NCBI RefSeq assembly: GCF_032062135.1
Contig: NC_092862.1
Span: 93,218,426 to 93,282,425, forward strand
Reading direction: 5' to 3'
Origin: Pyxicephalus adspersus
Lineage: Eukaryota > Chordata > Amphibia > Anura > Pyxicephalidae
DNA: 64,000 nucleotides
The notes under the pieces are model-generated. The model was not told where the DNA came from. It ran no database searches and saw only the letters and a program-made list of their open reading frames with translations. Shown here one piece after another: positions 38,285 through 49,626 of the stretch. Both the position numbers and the translations under genes were made by a program. Position 1 is the first letter of the stretch, and each line of letters begins with the position of its first letter.

Positions 38285-38580
38285 TAGTCTCTAAACCTTG
38301 TGTTATTGCCAGACTTGACTTCAACACTTAGCATTGTTCATGCTATTAGTACAAAGTGCTACTACATTGGTGAGATCAGTGCGAGTTTATAATGAGATGT
38401 GTATTTACCAGGATTACCCTCCATAGAGAACGACATGTGCAAACAGCTATTTGTGAGATATCAAACCTGATCCTCTGTTCCCCAGAGCCTGCAAGTGAAA
38501 CCTAATTAACAGGGACGAAAAAACAAACTCAACAAGAACAGCCTCTGGCTATTCAGTATTCTTTAATAGACCGCTTAATA
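38285..38580. other. Non-repetitive, less AT-biased stretch; possible conserved element
   Basis: Includes ggtgagatcagtgcgagttt, ccctccatagagaacgacat and cctgatcctctgttcccc. No frame and no repeat were found. Possibly regulatory or an untranslated exon; not supported beyond composition. Confidence 0.2.
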
Positions 38581-39267
38581 CTAATTTAAAGAATAATAAT
38601 TTTTGTATAACTATACCTAAAACAGAATATAATGATTTTAATCATAAGAAAATAGAATGAATATATTTTATTCATGGTAAATACATGTTTATTCATGTTT
38701 TACAGTTGCATGAACTGTGTGACTAGCAAATTGTTACAGATCCTTTGACACGTGATTTTACTCCAGAAACATTTTTAGATATGCCTCAAGCTGTTATTTT
38801 AGACACCTTTATTCTAAAACAGTGCTTCAGTTAAAGGTAATCCTAATACTACAACTACTATTACTACAACTACTACCTATTACTACAACCTATTTATAGT
38901 AAAATTAAAAAAACTGAATGGACGGGTTTTGCCCCTGCATTGGCCAACTTGATTGGCCAGGCCAGGTTTCTCGGCAGCGTATGCTGAGCTTCACATGCAG
39001 AGCTTCACATGCACAGTTCAGTGGTTTTTTAAACAAGACAGCAAACAGGTAGTAAGATGGCCCGGAGCAAGAAACAAAGTGACATTAGTGGAGGGCCACA
39101 TGACAATTCAAGGGGGGGAGCCTGAAAGGTGAGAGTTAATGGAGATAGGTTAAAATGGTGGGATGTGATGGACTTAGAGTAAGGAGGGATAAAAAGGGGA
39201 AAGTTAATAAAAAGATCAAAAAAGTGCTGGAAGGTCAGTTAGGATTGAAAAGACAATAAGAAAAAGT

Positions 39268-39281
39268 CCCCCCCCCCCCCC
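39268..39281. repeat. Poly-C run of 14
   Basis: An uninterrupted C tract just left of the inverted-repeat structure. A tract of this length is prone to slippage. Confidence 0.9.
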
Positions 39282-39359
39282 ATTACCCTATGGCGTGGGG
39301 TTTTTAGAAGGTCTTTATTTGTCATGGCAGCAGGGCATTTTTTTGCGGGCCATGGGAGT

Positions 39360-39976
39360 GTTTTTTATCAGCTTTGAATCCAGAAGAAAAGGGGCTATAT
39401 GTTTTGTAAGTAAAAGGCCTGCTATATTTTTTTCTGCGTTTTCTTACTTAAAACACTTTGGGCCTAATTTATCAATGAAATCCGCGCTCGCTGGTCGCAC
39501 GTACTTTCGCGCTGTTATATCGAGCCGGTTTACCGCGGGCTGGAGTCATATGCGCTCGTACACTCGCCTCCTCACTGCCAAGCCGGATGCTTGCCTTCAT
39601 AACAAAATGGGCAATAGGGGTCGCGCATCCGCCAATTAAGGCGATTAGATTTCAGCTGCGCAATACGAATGCGCGAGCGAGCTTCCGATTTTGCTTGATG
39701 AATCAGCCTCTTTAAATTAATAACAGACTACTAAGAAGACAATAAAGAATACAAAGTAAACGAGAAAAAAAGGCAACCATGGATATCTCTCCAAAATAGT
39801 AGTATAATATGAGCATTAGCAATTATTTCAAGGATTACCCGCTATAAATGTGTTTTTCTTCATCAAAAATTTACATCTAAAAAAAGTAAGTAAGAGAATG
39901 CAGAAAAAAATAGCAGGCCTTTTACTTACAAAACATATGGCCCTTTTTCTTCTGGATTCAAAGCTGATAAAAAGCA
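39360..39976. repeat. Long inverted repeat, about 90-bp arms, with nested MITE
   Basis: Left arm 39360-39450 (ttttttatcagctttgaatc to ttcttactta) and right arm 39885-39976 are reverse complements at over 90 percent by eye. Both include ccagaagaaaa, tatgttttgtaag and taaaaggcctgctat. The 434-bp centre contains a CpG-rich MITE. This could be an inverted duplication or the ends of one large palindromic element. Confidence 0.85.
39464..39715. repeat. CpG-rich MITE, family E
   Basis: The left end gcctaatttatcaatgaaatc and the right end cttgatgaatcagcctc are imperfect inverted repeats, followed inwards by cgcgctcgctgg and gcgcgagcgagc. There are more than 20 CpGs in 250 bp, against almost none in the flanking DNA. 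The 114-codon plus frame across it is not a gene. Confidence 0.7.
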
Positions 39977-42687
39977 GTCCTGCTGGCTTTTAGCTCTCTG
40001 CATCCCACTCTCTCTGATTTCTGATTAACCGTTTATTCCTGCACAACATGTTTAATGTCTGCATATCAACTATTTCCATTTATTTATTTTATTGCAAAAT
40101 TATTTAACAAGCTGAACAATAATAGTATTTACTGCTTCTGGAAAGTATATGGATGACTGAGTCATAAAATATCATACACATTAGGAAGGAAAGACTGATA
40201 ATTGTATTTCACTGTACATTTCCTTGCATTTTTGAACTTCAGTTTATTGTCATCAGACATCTCCCACACAGCTACAATATCTGCACGGCAATGAATATAA
40301 TGCCCAAGACTGGAAGTAAAGCTCATTTTATATATATTAAACATCATTTTAAACTTCATTTTCATTCATCTTGTGATCATTCACCAATAATGTAGAAGCT
40401 CCATTCTAGGAAAACAATGTTACTTGTTTTGTGGTTTATTAAAGCCCATTTTTGTTTGTTTTTTTTTTTACTTTTTAAATGATAAGATTACAGTAAATCA
40501 AAATGTTTTTATTATAAACATGTTCTAGATTATATTTGCAGGTGGAGGGTACTAAGAAAAATAGTAGAAGTAGAGGAAATTTGAGTTTACACACCTCTGT
40601 TCAAGAAAGAGGAATTTTCCATTTCTAGCTTCTTGACCTTTCAAAAGGAACCTAACAATGGTCATGGCCATTTGAGAGCAGCCATTGTAGGGATATATGA
40701 CCATGTGCAAGCAATGACAGTCCATGTTTAGATCAAGGCTGCCCCTAATTCTTCTGGAATAAAATCCAGTATATAGTTCCCAAAGAAGTTAATCCTTCCA
40801 TCTCTCCCTAAACTCTTTTCATCACAGATTATTCAATTCAAGGTGCTAATTCTGAAAACTCCCAAAATGCATGCACAGTGTTGTATCTGCTGCTTCATGT
40901 CATGGTACAACGTTCTTGGCTGGGGTGAAATAGCAGAATTTTTTTTGCCATTCACAATTCAAATAATTTGAATGAAGTTGGGCAGATTTTGCTCTGGGCA
41001 AAGCCAAATACATAAATTAGGCTAGGGTAAAAATTATATATATAAATCCACAGAGCCTATCAAACAACCAAATTTACAAATGATTTTGTTATCAGTAAGC
41101 ATAAAAATCTTTAACAGGAAACTATATTGGTTTTGAGGGTTTTAATTTAATTTTCTAAGGTATATATAACTTTAAACTACTAAGTTTAAACTACTTTAGT
41201 AAAATATTTAAAAAATAGGCATTTAGTACAGTTGAAAAAATAAAAAATACAGTATAAAAAGTATGCTCTATTTTGCTTTTACCCTAAAACTAAAAGTCAT
41301 AGTAGATCAGTGCACATTTTCACATTTGGTTAGTTCAGTAAATTCTTTAGTATGAATTATGCAACCTGTTAAGAGAAGCTAGCATGCTAAAATCTGTAAT
41401 TTTTTTACTTAATAATTTAGTAATGTACAATTTAAGAAGGTGGCTTCTGCGTGCATACTATTTTTTCTTTTTCATTATTTTCTTTCATGATTTCTGGGTT
41501 TATGATTTTTGCCTTTCTCTAAGGATATCAATAGCCTAAATTTCTTTAAAGCCCTAATGTACACATCTGCTTGGATACAAGATATTGTTATTCAGTTACA
41601 AGTGTTTTTGTCACCTTTGATAAACAACTATATTGTGGTTAGTAAACCTAGGTAAATTTGAGGAATAAATTACCACATGAAAAACATGGAACTAGGCAAG
41701 TTCTGGGATCTATGGGGCACATTGTGTGTCCTTGACAGCATCCCAGACCTGATTTGCAGCTGGGTCTTCCTTGCAACTACGGAAATTTCTAAATAAAATT
41801 CACATTTCAGTTCAGTTTATATATAATCAAAAGAACTCCAATATGGAGGCATTCAGTAATCAGAATTGCTAATTTACTATATTAGTAAAACGTGTTTACT
41901 TGTGAGATGTATTTTTAATTTTTAACGGAGTGGGGTGGGGTTAGGTGACATGCTGAGTGCAAAGGGTCAGGTATATGCAGCCAAAGGGTACATTCCACAC
42001 AGTACCCCCTTTGGTTGATTTTATTAGTGTGTAATCAGCTGTGTAGGTTGGATTGCTAAATTTACTTGGGTGGACGATTGTTTGTGGATGTTCCAAGTGA
42101 GCAGGTAAGAACAAGACGTTAAAGAGAACCTGTGCCCAAACTATGAACTTTAAGCAATTTACATATTCTCAACATGCAGTAAGAGAGCTTTGGAACAAAC
42201 ATACAGTGTAAATAAGCAGATACACCTGCTGTGGCTATGGTAAGTAAGTGTCTTGCCTTCATACAGGGTTCACCCTGGATGCTCTGAAAGTACAATATTT
42301 GGGGCTTTTTAACATGCATTTGTTGTTTTTGTGAATTTTTGTGTTTGCGTGTAGAAGGTTGCCATATATTCCTAAACAAATGCTTTTAGAATAGGGGACA
42401 GAATAACAGCATTTTCCAGATATTCATTGCACATTGAAAACTGAAGCCTCACTGTAAGTGTTGAACAACAAAGTACACTTTGCTATATACTTTGCTTTGG
42501 TTGATGAACACATAAGAAGAAATACTGGACTGGGCCTACAAGATATGTTAGTCTGGTAGCCCTGAGTTGAGTCTTCATCATTCAGACATTAAACAGAATG
42601 GGACCCACAAAAGTATCAACAGTAGGAACGCCCTCATTTTACTGTGCTTACCAGTCAGTGAGCAAAAAGGCCTCTGCCAGTCTTGCA
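39977..42687. other. Intergenic DNA; nothing recognised
   Basis: AT-rich, no repeats with clear ends, no supported exon. Confidence 0.4.
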
Positions 42688-42771
42688 AAAATTTCCTTGA
42701 ACTTCAGATGGGTCCGCAAAATTTTGGCAAACTGATTTCGCAGACCCATCGTAAGTTTGAGGAAATTACAG
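42688..42771. repeat. Hairpin with about 40-bp arms
   Basis: Left arm aaatttccttgaacttcag then atgggtccgcaaa; right arm tttcgcagacccat then cgtaagtttgaggaaatt. The arms meet with almost no loop and pair at about 80 percent. It abuts the next palindrome cluster. Confidence 0.8.
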
Positions 42772-42773
42772 GA

Positions 42774-42945
42774 TGATTCCTACAGCTACATTCATTGATG
42801 AGCACAGCTGCAGGACTCACACTGACAGGAGGAGTACTGCGGCTGTGCTCATCAATGAATGCAGCTGTGGGAATCATTCTGTGATGATTCCCACAGCTGC
42901 ATTCATTCATGAGCACAGCCGTGGAAATCCTCCTGTCAGTGTGCG
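42774..42945. repeat. Three alternating copies of a 60-bp palindromic unit
   Basis: Unit 1 (forward) has gctacattcattgatgagca, unit 2 (reverse) has gtgctcatcaatgaatgcag, unit 3 (forward) has gctgcattcattcatgagca. actgacaggagga is mirrored by tcctcctgtcagt at the outer edge. Each neighbouring pair can form a perfect or near-perfect cruciform. Open frames on both strands are products of this symmetry. Confidence 0.85.
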
Positions 42946-44131
42946 ATCCCCGGGCACTAGAGGTTAAATGAGGACAAGGCTCCCCATTTATCACCTATAG
43001 TGCTCTCTGATTGGCTGAGGAATGGTAAACACTGAGGACAGCTCAAGCTGCCAGCTCCACTCCCCTGATTGCTCTTGCAGGTCCGGAAAAATTCGTATTC
43101 ATAAGGCTGTTCTCCCTTACATGTTCAGTAAGCGAAAAAGACCCGATTCGCTGCACGATTGAATTTACAAATTTTGCTTGCTCATCCCTACACCTTAGGG
43201 CCAAAAACCCTCAGCATTTGTTGAAGCACAGCACTGGTATTTATTGTGATTTAAGAGTCCAGCTGGCAGAGAACAATAAGTGTAGTGAATGGCAGAGTGT
43301 TTTTTTCTGCATCAAAGCGGACTTATTACATTATGTCAAAGGGTGGCTATCCCTTGTACATGATGAAAAAAAGGTTTTAAGGCAGTAGTAAATAGAGAAG
43401 GGGAAACCTGCAGCCTCTTGTGATAATTGAGTCGCATATTCCAGTAGGCTGTAGGCTGCACCTATAGCTCCTACAAATTCAAAGGGATTTTCTTTAATCT
43501 CAGAAAAACAAATGCTCAATATTCATGCAAAGTCACTTTTTTACATTTAGAGGAAGACACGTCCTTCGTGCCTGCGTAGTGCAAGCACTAAGCCACAGAA
43601 AGTAGAGAGAAACCAAGTACAGGACTCACTGGGCTCAATTTGTGGATGGTAGTCACACATATGACACAGTAGTCACACATATAATTTACATCTCTCATGT
43701 TCTCCTGTGTGTTATATCTGAGTCATGGCATGTAATCACATGATGTTACTCTTTTTTTGGAACCAAGCTACAAAGTTCCAGGCTGAGCACAGCTCAGAAA
43801 TATCTCACACCACTACTCTCTTCTTTTATTAAAACACCTCCATGATGACGCCATGCCATTGGGTGAAATGTGTTGAGCAAGCAGTCTGTATCTGATGGTA
43901 TGTCTGTAGATTGAGGGCAATTGTGTTTTAAACAAAAGGAAGAGAATATTGATCCAGTGCAGTGTATACATTTTGCTGCAAAAAACCCATTAGGAATTGT
44001 TTCAAATGAAACTGTAAAATGCAAGATAGGGTGTTACTTTACCTACCAAGGGTTTGTATCCATTCCAGATATTTTCACAATCCTCCAAAATTGCACAGCC
44101 AGGTTGATGACAACACATTCTCTGTTATAAC
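42946..44131. other. Intergenic DNA with repeat debris
   Basis: The end of the palindrome-bearing element may extend to about 43190, where tttgcttgctcatcccta resembles ends of frog repeats. The phrase ggtgaaatgtgttgagc at 43861 may be a diverged form of gcgaaacgcgttgaac at 45806. Confidence 0.35.
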
Positions 44132-44166
44132 TTTTGACATTATTATTAATAATAATATTATTAATA
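44132..44166. repeat. AAT/TAAT-rich microsatellite at a LINE 3' end
   Basis: A run of attattaataataatatta followed by further ATT units directly adjoins the Rex1-like tail, as expected for the 3' terminus of this LINE group. Confidence 0.85.
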
Positions 44167-44510
44167 ATAAACGGGATTTATTTAGCGCCAACATATTACG
44201 CAGCGCTGTACATTAAATAGGGGATGCAAATGACAGACGAATACAGGAGGAGAGGACTCTGCCCCGAAGAGCAATCTTACAATCTAGGAGGTGGGGGGAT
44301 AAACACACAATAGGAGGGGAGATATGTAGTGGAGGTAAGTGGTGATGGTTTCAAAATACAGAAGATGATGGGTAGGCAAGTTTTAAAACATGGGTTTTGA
44401 GTTCTCTTTACATTACCAGAAAGTAGGAGCAAGCCGAATAAGACGAGGAAGACCATTCCAGAAAGTTGGGGCAGCTCTAGAAAAGTCTTGGAGATGTGCG
44501 TGTTATGAGG
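44147..44510 (-). mobile_element. Second copy of the Rex1-like LINE, 3' end only
   Basis: This matches 7207-7600 in the same orientation: the phrases gtacattaaatagggg, caaatgacagac, ctgccccgaagag, ggtaggcaagttt and agaaagtaggagcaa appear in the same order with small gaps. It is preceded on the plus strand by a run of AAT/TAAT units (44132-44165), the expected microsatellite-like 3' terminus. It breaks off near 44510, so it is a dead-on-arrival 5'-truncated insertion. Confidence 0.75.
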
Positions 44511-44889
44511 TTTTGAGTGACAACAGAAGGGGTATATTGGTACAATTTCTCTACCCTATGTTTTTATCTGGACAAGTGGAGCATTTATTTGTGACTACTG
44601 CATCTGCCTGGAGTTTGGCTTTAAAGTCACCTGTATTGTCTGTGCTTTATTGCTGTTACTGATTTAATGTATTTTAACGAGAACCAAAATTATACGTTTT
44701 TAAAAAGCCTTAAATTGTTGGAATTAGCATGATTTAATGAAGTCTACCCACTCACTCCTGGGCTCTTACGATCAGTAACTTGCTGTTTATTAATGCTTAA
44801 TTTATTAATCCCTCCAGATGACAAATAAAACATGTACCGCCCTCCTGCTGATGGCTGTGTAAAGTGTTCATTAGAGTGTTTTTTTTTTT

Positions 44890-45200
44890 TAAATGAAGGC
44901 AACTCCAAGCTAATTTTATTGAAACATTCAAAAGAGCCCGTGGTTGCTTTGCATATTTATAAATATGCTTTTAAACGGATGTAAATTTCATGCTCAAATA
45001 TTCAAAAAGACGGATGTTGGCAATCACAATTAAATAAACATGAGAAGAAATGCTAAAGCAGCCAGCAGTTTTCTCTATTTCAGTATGATTTTATATTCCT
45101 CAATTGTAAAGTCATTTTTAATCACTGTGTAAAAGTTTCAAATCCAGGGCATTTCTTCAATTGAAAAACTGTTATACCTTTTAACATTAATGAAAGACAC
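44890..45200. promoter_or_regulatory. Candidate conserved non-coding element
   Basis: A 300-bp non-repetitive stretch rich in homeobox- and POU-like words: tttgcatatttataaatatgc (palindromic core), catgctcaaatattc, caattaaataaacatg. Frames are closed on both strands. The call is from composition and absence of repeats only. Confidence 0.3.
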
Positions 45201-47562
45201 TGTCAAAGTGAAAAAAAATTAAGAAGAATTATCCCTGTAATAAAAAAGTCTTTATATTCCCCTCTCTGACAGCCCATGCCTCCTGATTTTCATCTGATTT
45301 TCAGCCCTGCAACCTCTAAATAATTCAGCTTTTGACACTTGTTACAGGGTTTTGGATGCTAATATACCTTCTGCATGCTATGGTTATATCTCATGACCTG
45401 TACATCACTACAGGACTCACCAGGGATGAAAGGTCAAAGAATGGAGTCACAGCTCATGGTCCCAGCTCATGGAGGGGAACACTAGCATCTGACAATTCAA
45501 AAGAGGAAAGATTATTCTAATGATTATGTCAACATGCTATTTGATGTCCTACTGGGCTGTCAGCAGAAAGCATTTTACACAACTACTTTATTTTAAAGAC
45601 TAGAACCAAAGTAAATGTAAATTTAAAAGTAAGAGGTCCCCACTATATGGGTAAAACATCCGCTGGGCTGCTATGGAAATCAGCACTACCATCTGAGCCA
45701 CAACTAGTGATATACAACCATAAGGGTACACTATATTGGTTTTGATTTTATCGTGAGAAGTACATATTTGATGTCAGTCTTGTTTTCCTTGAAGAAGCAG
45801 ATTCTGCGAAACGCGTTGAACATTGAATTTCTGTTACATTGGAATTATGGTTCAATCAAAATTGATTAATTTGTGAATGGGGCAACAGAAACTTAACAGT
45901 CCCAGGGCAATAAATATTGGGTTGTAATTTTTTTTGGTGTTCAGGGTCTCTTTTAAGCATATAATTTACCTTATACAAGCAAACTTAAAACCCCAGACTT
46001 TGCCTCAATAGATGCCTGATTTTGTCTTATGACTGATAATGTAATTTTCCACTAAATAAAAAACATTCATTTTCCTCAAGTAAACAAGCTTTTGACACAA
46101 TTTCTTTCATACTGATAAAAGGAAGTTGTCAGGGAAGACAACATATCATGCCGTACATTTAAGAAAAGCAGATCAATACACCCCTTTCTTCTTTACAAAG
46201 AAGCCCTGCTTTGTAAATATATATATCTGTATATAATAAGGGTCTCATGTTTGAAATTCTCATTCATTCCACTTCCTCCGCCCAGAAAATACTGTGTTAC
46301 ATGTATTGTTTCCCTGCAGCAGCTGGTTAGGGAATGATTAGGGGTTACCACCAGCTGTCACATGTGAAGACGGATGTTTTTGAACCTACCCTGCCATGCA
46401 AGTGTTCCTGAAGCTGGCATGGTGCCAACCATGGGGAACTGTGCGAACTCATGAAGATACAGATCTGAACCTGCCCTATCTCCTCTCTTCTAAATATCTT
46501 GGTTGAAAATGTATTTATTAAAGCTTAAAAATGCATACAAAAGCTGTATGGGCATTTATAAGCCTTAAAAATTTAAGTCAGTGTAGACTCAGCCTTGAAA
46601 AGTCTGGAAAAGTTTTGTCTGGGGTCTTTGGGTTTTTTGCCTAAACGTTGATTCCATGCTATGATAAATTAAGAGGGAGCAGTGTCTCTTGTTATGCAAC
46701 TGGGCCATGTGGTGGATGGTGATTTATGGTGGAAATGCTCAAAAATTGCCCCCACTTCTCTTGTTTTGTTAAATTGTGATTTTCTGAACTTATTAAGGTG
46801 TAAGAATCATTTGCCATAACCAATGTTTTCATTAGTAAGAGCAAATAGGCTTAAAATAACAGTGACATGGCTAAAACATTTGTGATAGCAGATAAATCAT
46901 GCAGTATACATTTAGTTAATATAACAGTATTACATAAAGGTATCCAGTGTAATGAATCTTAGGGTTCTGTGTTTATACTGTCACAGTAATCATCACATTT
47001 ACAGATGATAATTGACAGTTGATGTTGGCAGTTGATCTGATAGATGACAGTTGGTGTTATCATGAATGTGGCATCTGACAATCACAATAAAAAATAGGTA
47101 TGCAAAAACATACACATACAAGTTTTTTTCTTACAACTTATTTATATTAGCTTTTGAATAAATCTGCAAGTCTCTTTGCTTGGTGATTGGTTTCTTGTTG
47201 TTAGGAGTGGTGTTAGGTTCAGAGGGTGGCCTGAGGAGTGTGGAGAAATACAGTATCTTGGCATGACCTTATAGAATAAGATTTCAGCCATGTAAGTAAC
47301 AGGGTAGACCTGTGTGGTTGGACTTGACCTAGCTAGGGCTCTGGGCCATGTGCCTATAAGACCACCTTGAGACCTATTTGCTGGCCTGTCTGGCCAACCT
47401 AATATATTATCAAGATTCTGGACTTTGAGAGACTTGAATTGGGTCACTTCAGGAATTATTCGGATATCATTAAGCGCCTGTTTTTTTGTAATATCAGGTT
47501 TTTAGGACAAGTTTTTTCACTCATAGCTGATGGCTGGTAGTTGGGGTGCCTAGAGAGAACTA
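45201..47562. other. Intergenic DNA with repeat fragments
   Basis: gaagaagcagattctgcg followed by aaacgcgttgaac (45792-45822) is a phrase I associate with dispersed frog repeats. At about 46230-46440 a block beginning tctgtatataataagggtc has a Helitron-like 5' style but no matching CTAG end was found. Confidence 0.35.
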
Positions 47563-47783
47563 CCGTGTTTCCCCGATTTTAAGACATCCCCATTAAATAA
47601 GCCACCCCCGATTTTTGAAAAAATACATAAAATAAGACACTCACCCGTGAATAAGACATCCCCCGATATTTGATCCTGTGTGTGTCTCCTTGATGCTGGC
47701 TGCAGCACGTGTCTGCTCCTGGCTGCAGTGCAGAGTGAAACTGAAAGTAACAAGCCGGCATTCTGCACCAGGAAGCAAGCTGC

Positions 47784-47831
47784 TGATCCCTGCCCTAACA
47801 GAGATCCCTGCCCTAACGGAGATCCCTACAC
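47784..47831. repeat. 18-bp tandem repeat, about three units
   Basis: Units of gatccctgccctaacaga / gatccctgccctaacgga / gatccctacacttaatg, the third partly diverged. It lies inside MITE family B copy 2, just before the 30-bp array. Confidence 0.8.
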
Positions 47832-47845
47832 TTAATGTAGTGAAC

Positions 47846-48092
47846 AGAAGGGGACAATCATTGGCATAGAGTGATCAGAAGGGGACAATCATTGCATAGA
47901 GTGATCAGAAGGGGACAATCATTGCATAGAGTGATCAGAAGGGGACAATCATTGCATAGAGTGATCAGAAGGGGACAGTCAATGGCATAGAGTGATCAGA
48001 AGGGGACAATCAATGGCATAGAGTGATCAGAAGGGGAATATGAACGGCACATGAGTGATCAGAAGGGGACTATCAATGGAACATGAGTGATC
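47846..48092. repeat. 30-bp minisatellite, about eight units
   Basis: The unit is agaaggggacaatcattg followed by catagagtgatc, with 30-32-bp periods. Units 2 to 4 are nearly identical; later units carry caatgg, gaacgg and acatgag variants. The same sequence is present only once in MITE family B copy 1 (near 24493-24512), so the array arose within this copy. Confidence 0.88.
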
Positions 48093-48339
48093 ATGAGTGA
48101 CTTTCAACAATAAATGTGTACTGTAGTCTTCTTCATGGAAAAATAAGACATCCCCTGAAAATAAGACCTAGGGCATATTTTGGCATTTCAAAAAATGTAA
48201 GACAGTGCCTTATAATCGGGGAAACAGGGTAAGACTGATTTGATCGTTATACTAAAAACCAAACTGGCAGCATTCCAACGTGTGTGCTACAATAATGGTA
48301 ATCCTGGATTTCCTTCATGTGCCTTTTTACATGTCTCAG

Positions 48340-48472
48340 AAATATCAGAACAGAGATTCAGAGCTCTCTTTGCAGTCCTTCACCAAAAACAAGTATGAGA
48401 TCGTACATGCTAAGAAGGAACAGGTAGCCCAATTCATAATGGCACAAAACATGCAAAAAATTTTTATACCAG
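48340..48472 (+). CDS. Internal exon 1 of 3 of an unrecognised spliced gene
   Basis: A pyrimidine-rich tract ending in CAG precedes the exon and a GT donor (gtgttg, a weak match) follows it. The exon starts on a codon boundary (KYQNRDSELS) and encodes 44 residues plus one base, so it ends in phase 1. The translation is polar and lysine-rich, with a middle KNKYEIVHAKKEQVAQFI and an end QNMQKIFIP, which would suit a soluble or helical segment. The frame stays open past the donor, but that sequence turns AT-rich, and only the 48472 donor gives the phase needed by the next exon at 53982. It lies about 110 bp downstream of a MITE. No family is recognised. The exon call rests on splice signals and phase matching, not on homology. 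Confidence 0.62.
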
Positions 48473-49405
48473 GTGTTGTTTTTATTGTAAAAACCAAAAA
48501 TGGAGTTTTCGGTTTACTGACTGAAGCACAGGTTATAACAAAATACAAACTGTATGTTAAACTTTAGGTGTTTTTTTTTGAGAGGAGCAGGAAAAGAAAC
48601 CATTTGAGGTGGTGATAAAAGGGCAAAATATTATTTTTCCACACCTAAAGTATTTTAGGTAAAAAAAGACAAAAGGAGTGAAAATAACTTCTTCATCTTT
48701 GTATATTAAGCCTAGGTCATTTGAATAAAATAACATTTATAAATATCATCATTTAACCTTACCTTTAACCTGTTTTTTAATGGAGACCATTTAGAGTGAC
48801 TTTGGATATAAATTGAAAGCTGATGTGATATTTTCAAGGTTCCAATGTTATATAAAATGTCATACTCCTTTATTTTGGTTGCTATGCATTTTATCAAGAT
48901 TGGCTGAATATGCTGTTTTATTAATCATAATATATAATCTATGAGAACTATTTACCTGACGAAGGATTTGTACCTTTGTCCTTCCAGTTCTTAAATAAAG
49001 CTCAGCTGGGCAGAAAAGCCTTGTCAAGCTGGAGAGGTGACCTGATCCTCTTTGTTGCAGTTTTACTTTCACTTTCGCTAAAAGTTTCACCTTGTTAGAT
49101 TACATTTCTTAAGAAAATACGGACAGTGTATATTTCCCAACAAGTTGTGAGACCCCGTTGGACTGTACTCAAGTTGGATCCACTTCCTGAAAATAGCCCC
49201 TATCTAGCAGAACAACAGAGGGAAGCACTTTTGAGTGAACAGGCTTGGTGTGGTACTGGGGGACACAGTCTGAGCTTTGTGGGGCTTTTAGTAACTTAGC
49301 AGCTCTACAGTGCTTAAACAGTTCTTTCAGCCCACTAAAGCAATGCTTCGGCCACCTGCACGTGGCAATGACATTGGAATTTATGTAAATTAGCCCTGCA
49401 GTCTT

Positions 49406-49626
49406 AGCCCCTGATTTACTAAAGTTCTCCAAGGCTGGAGAGAATACACATTCATCAGTGAAGCTGGGTAATCCAGAAAACCTGGAATGGATTTCCTAAG
49501 TCATTAGCTATTTGTTAGCAAATGTTTTCAATCCTGGACTAGACCCATTTAAGGTTTGCTGGATCACCCAGCTTGACTGATGAAAGTGTATTCTCTCCAG
49601 CCTTGGAGAACTTTAATAAATCAGGG
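49406..49626. repeat. Palindromic MITE, family A, copy 5
   Basis: Left arm gcccctgatttactaaag and right arm ctttaataaatcaggg, with ctccaaggctggagagaata mirrored as tattctctccagccttgg. Located in the intron between exons 1 and 2. Confidence 0.8.

Larger units (their letters stand above)
47563..48229. mobile_element. TA-flanked MITE, family B, copy 2, carrying a minisatellite
   Basis: TA then ccgtgtttccccgattttaa at the left, and ataatcggggaaacaggg then TA at the right. Terminal inverted repeats are as in copy 1 but with substitutions (cgattt for cgaaag). Inside are a short 18-bp tandem repeat (gagatccctgccctaac) and a longer 30-bp array. It ends about 110 bp before candidate exon 1. Confidence 0.85.

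Noticed and set aside
39295..39639. 114-codon plus-strand frame through the CpG-rich block
   Set aside because: It crosses an inverted-repeat arm and a MITE, and has no domain.
42704..42994. Repetitive peptide frames on both strands (ECSCGNH-like units)
   Set aside because: They are read-outs of the palindromic DNA units, not a repeat protein.
46230..46450. Another Helitron starting tctgtatataataagg
   Set aside because: No CTAG end with hairpin was found downstream, so the 5' resemblance alone is not enough.
48473..48567. Extension of exon 1 to a later donor after LLTEAQ
   Set aside because: It would end in phase 0 and break the join to the exon at 53982, and its sequence is AT-rich.
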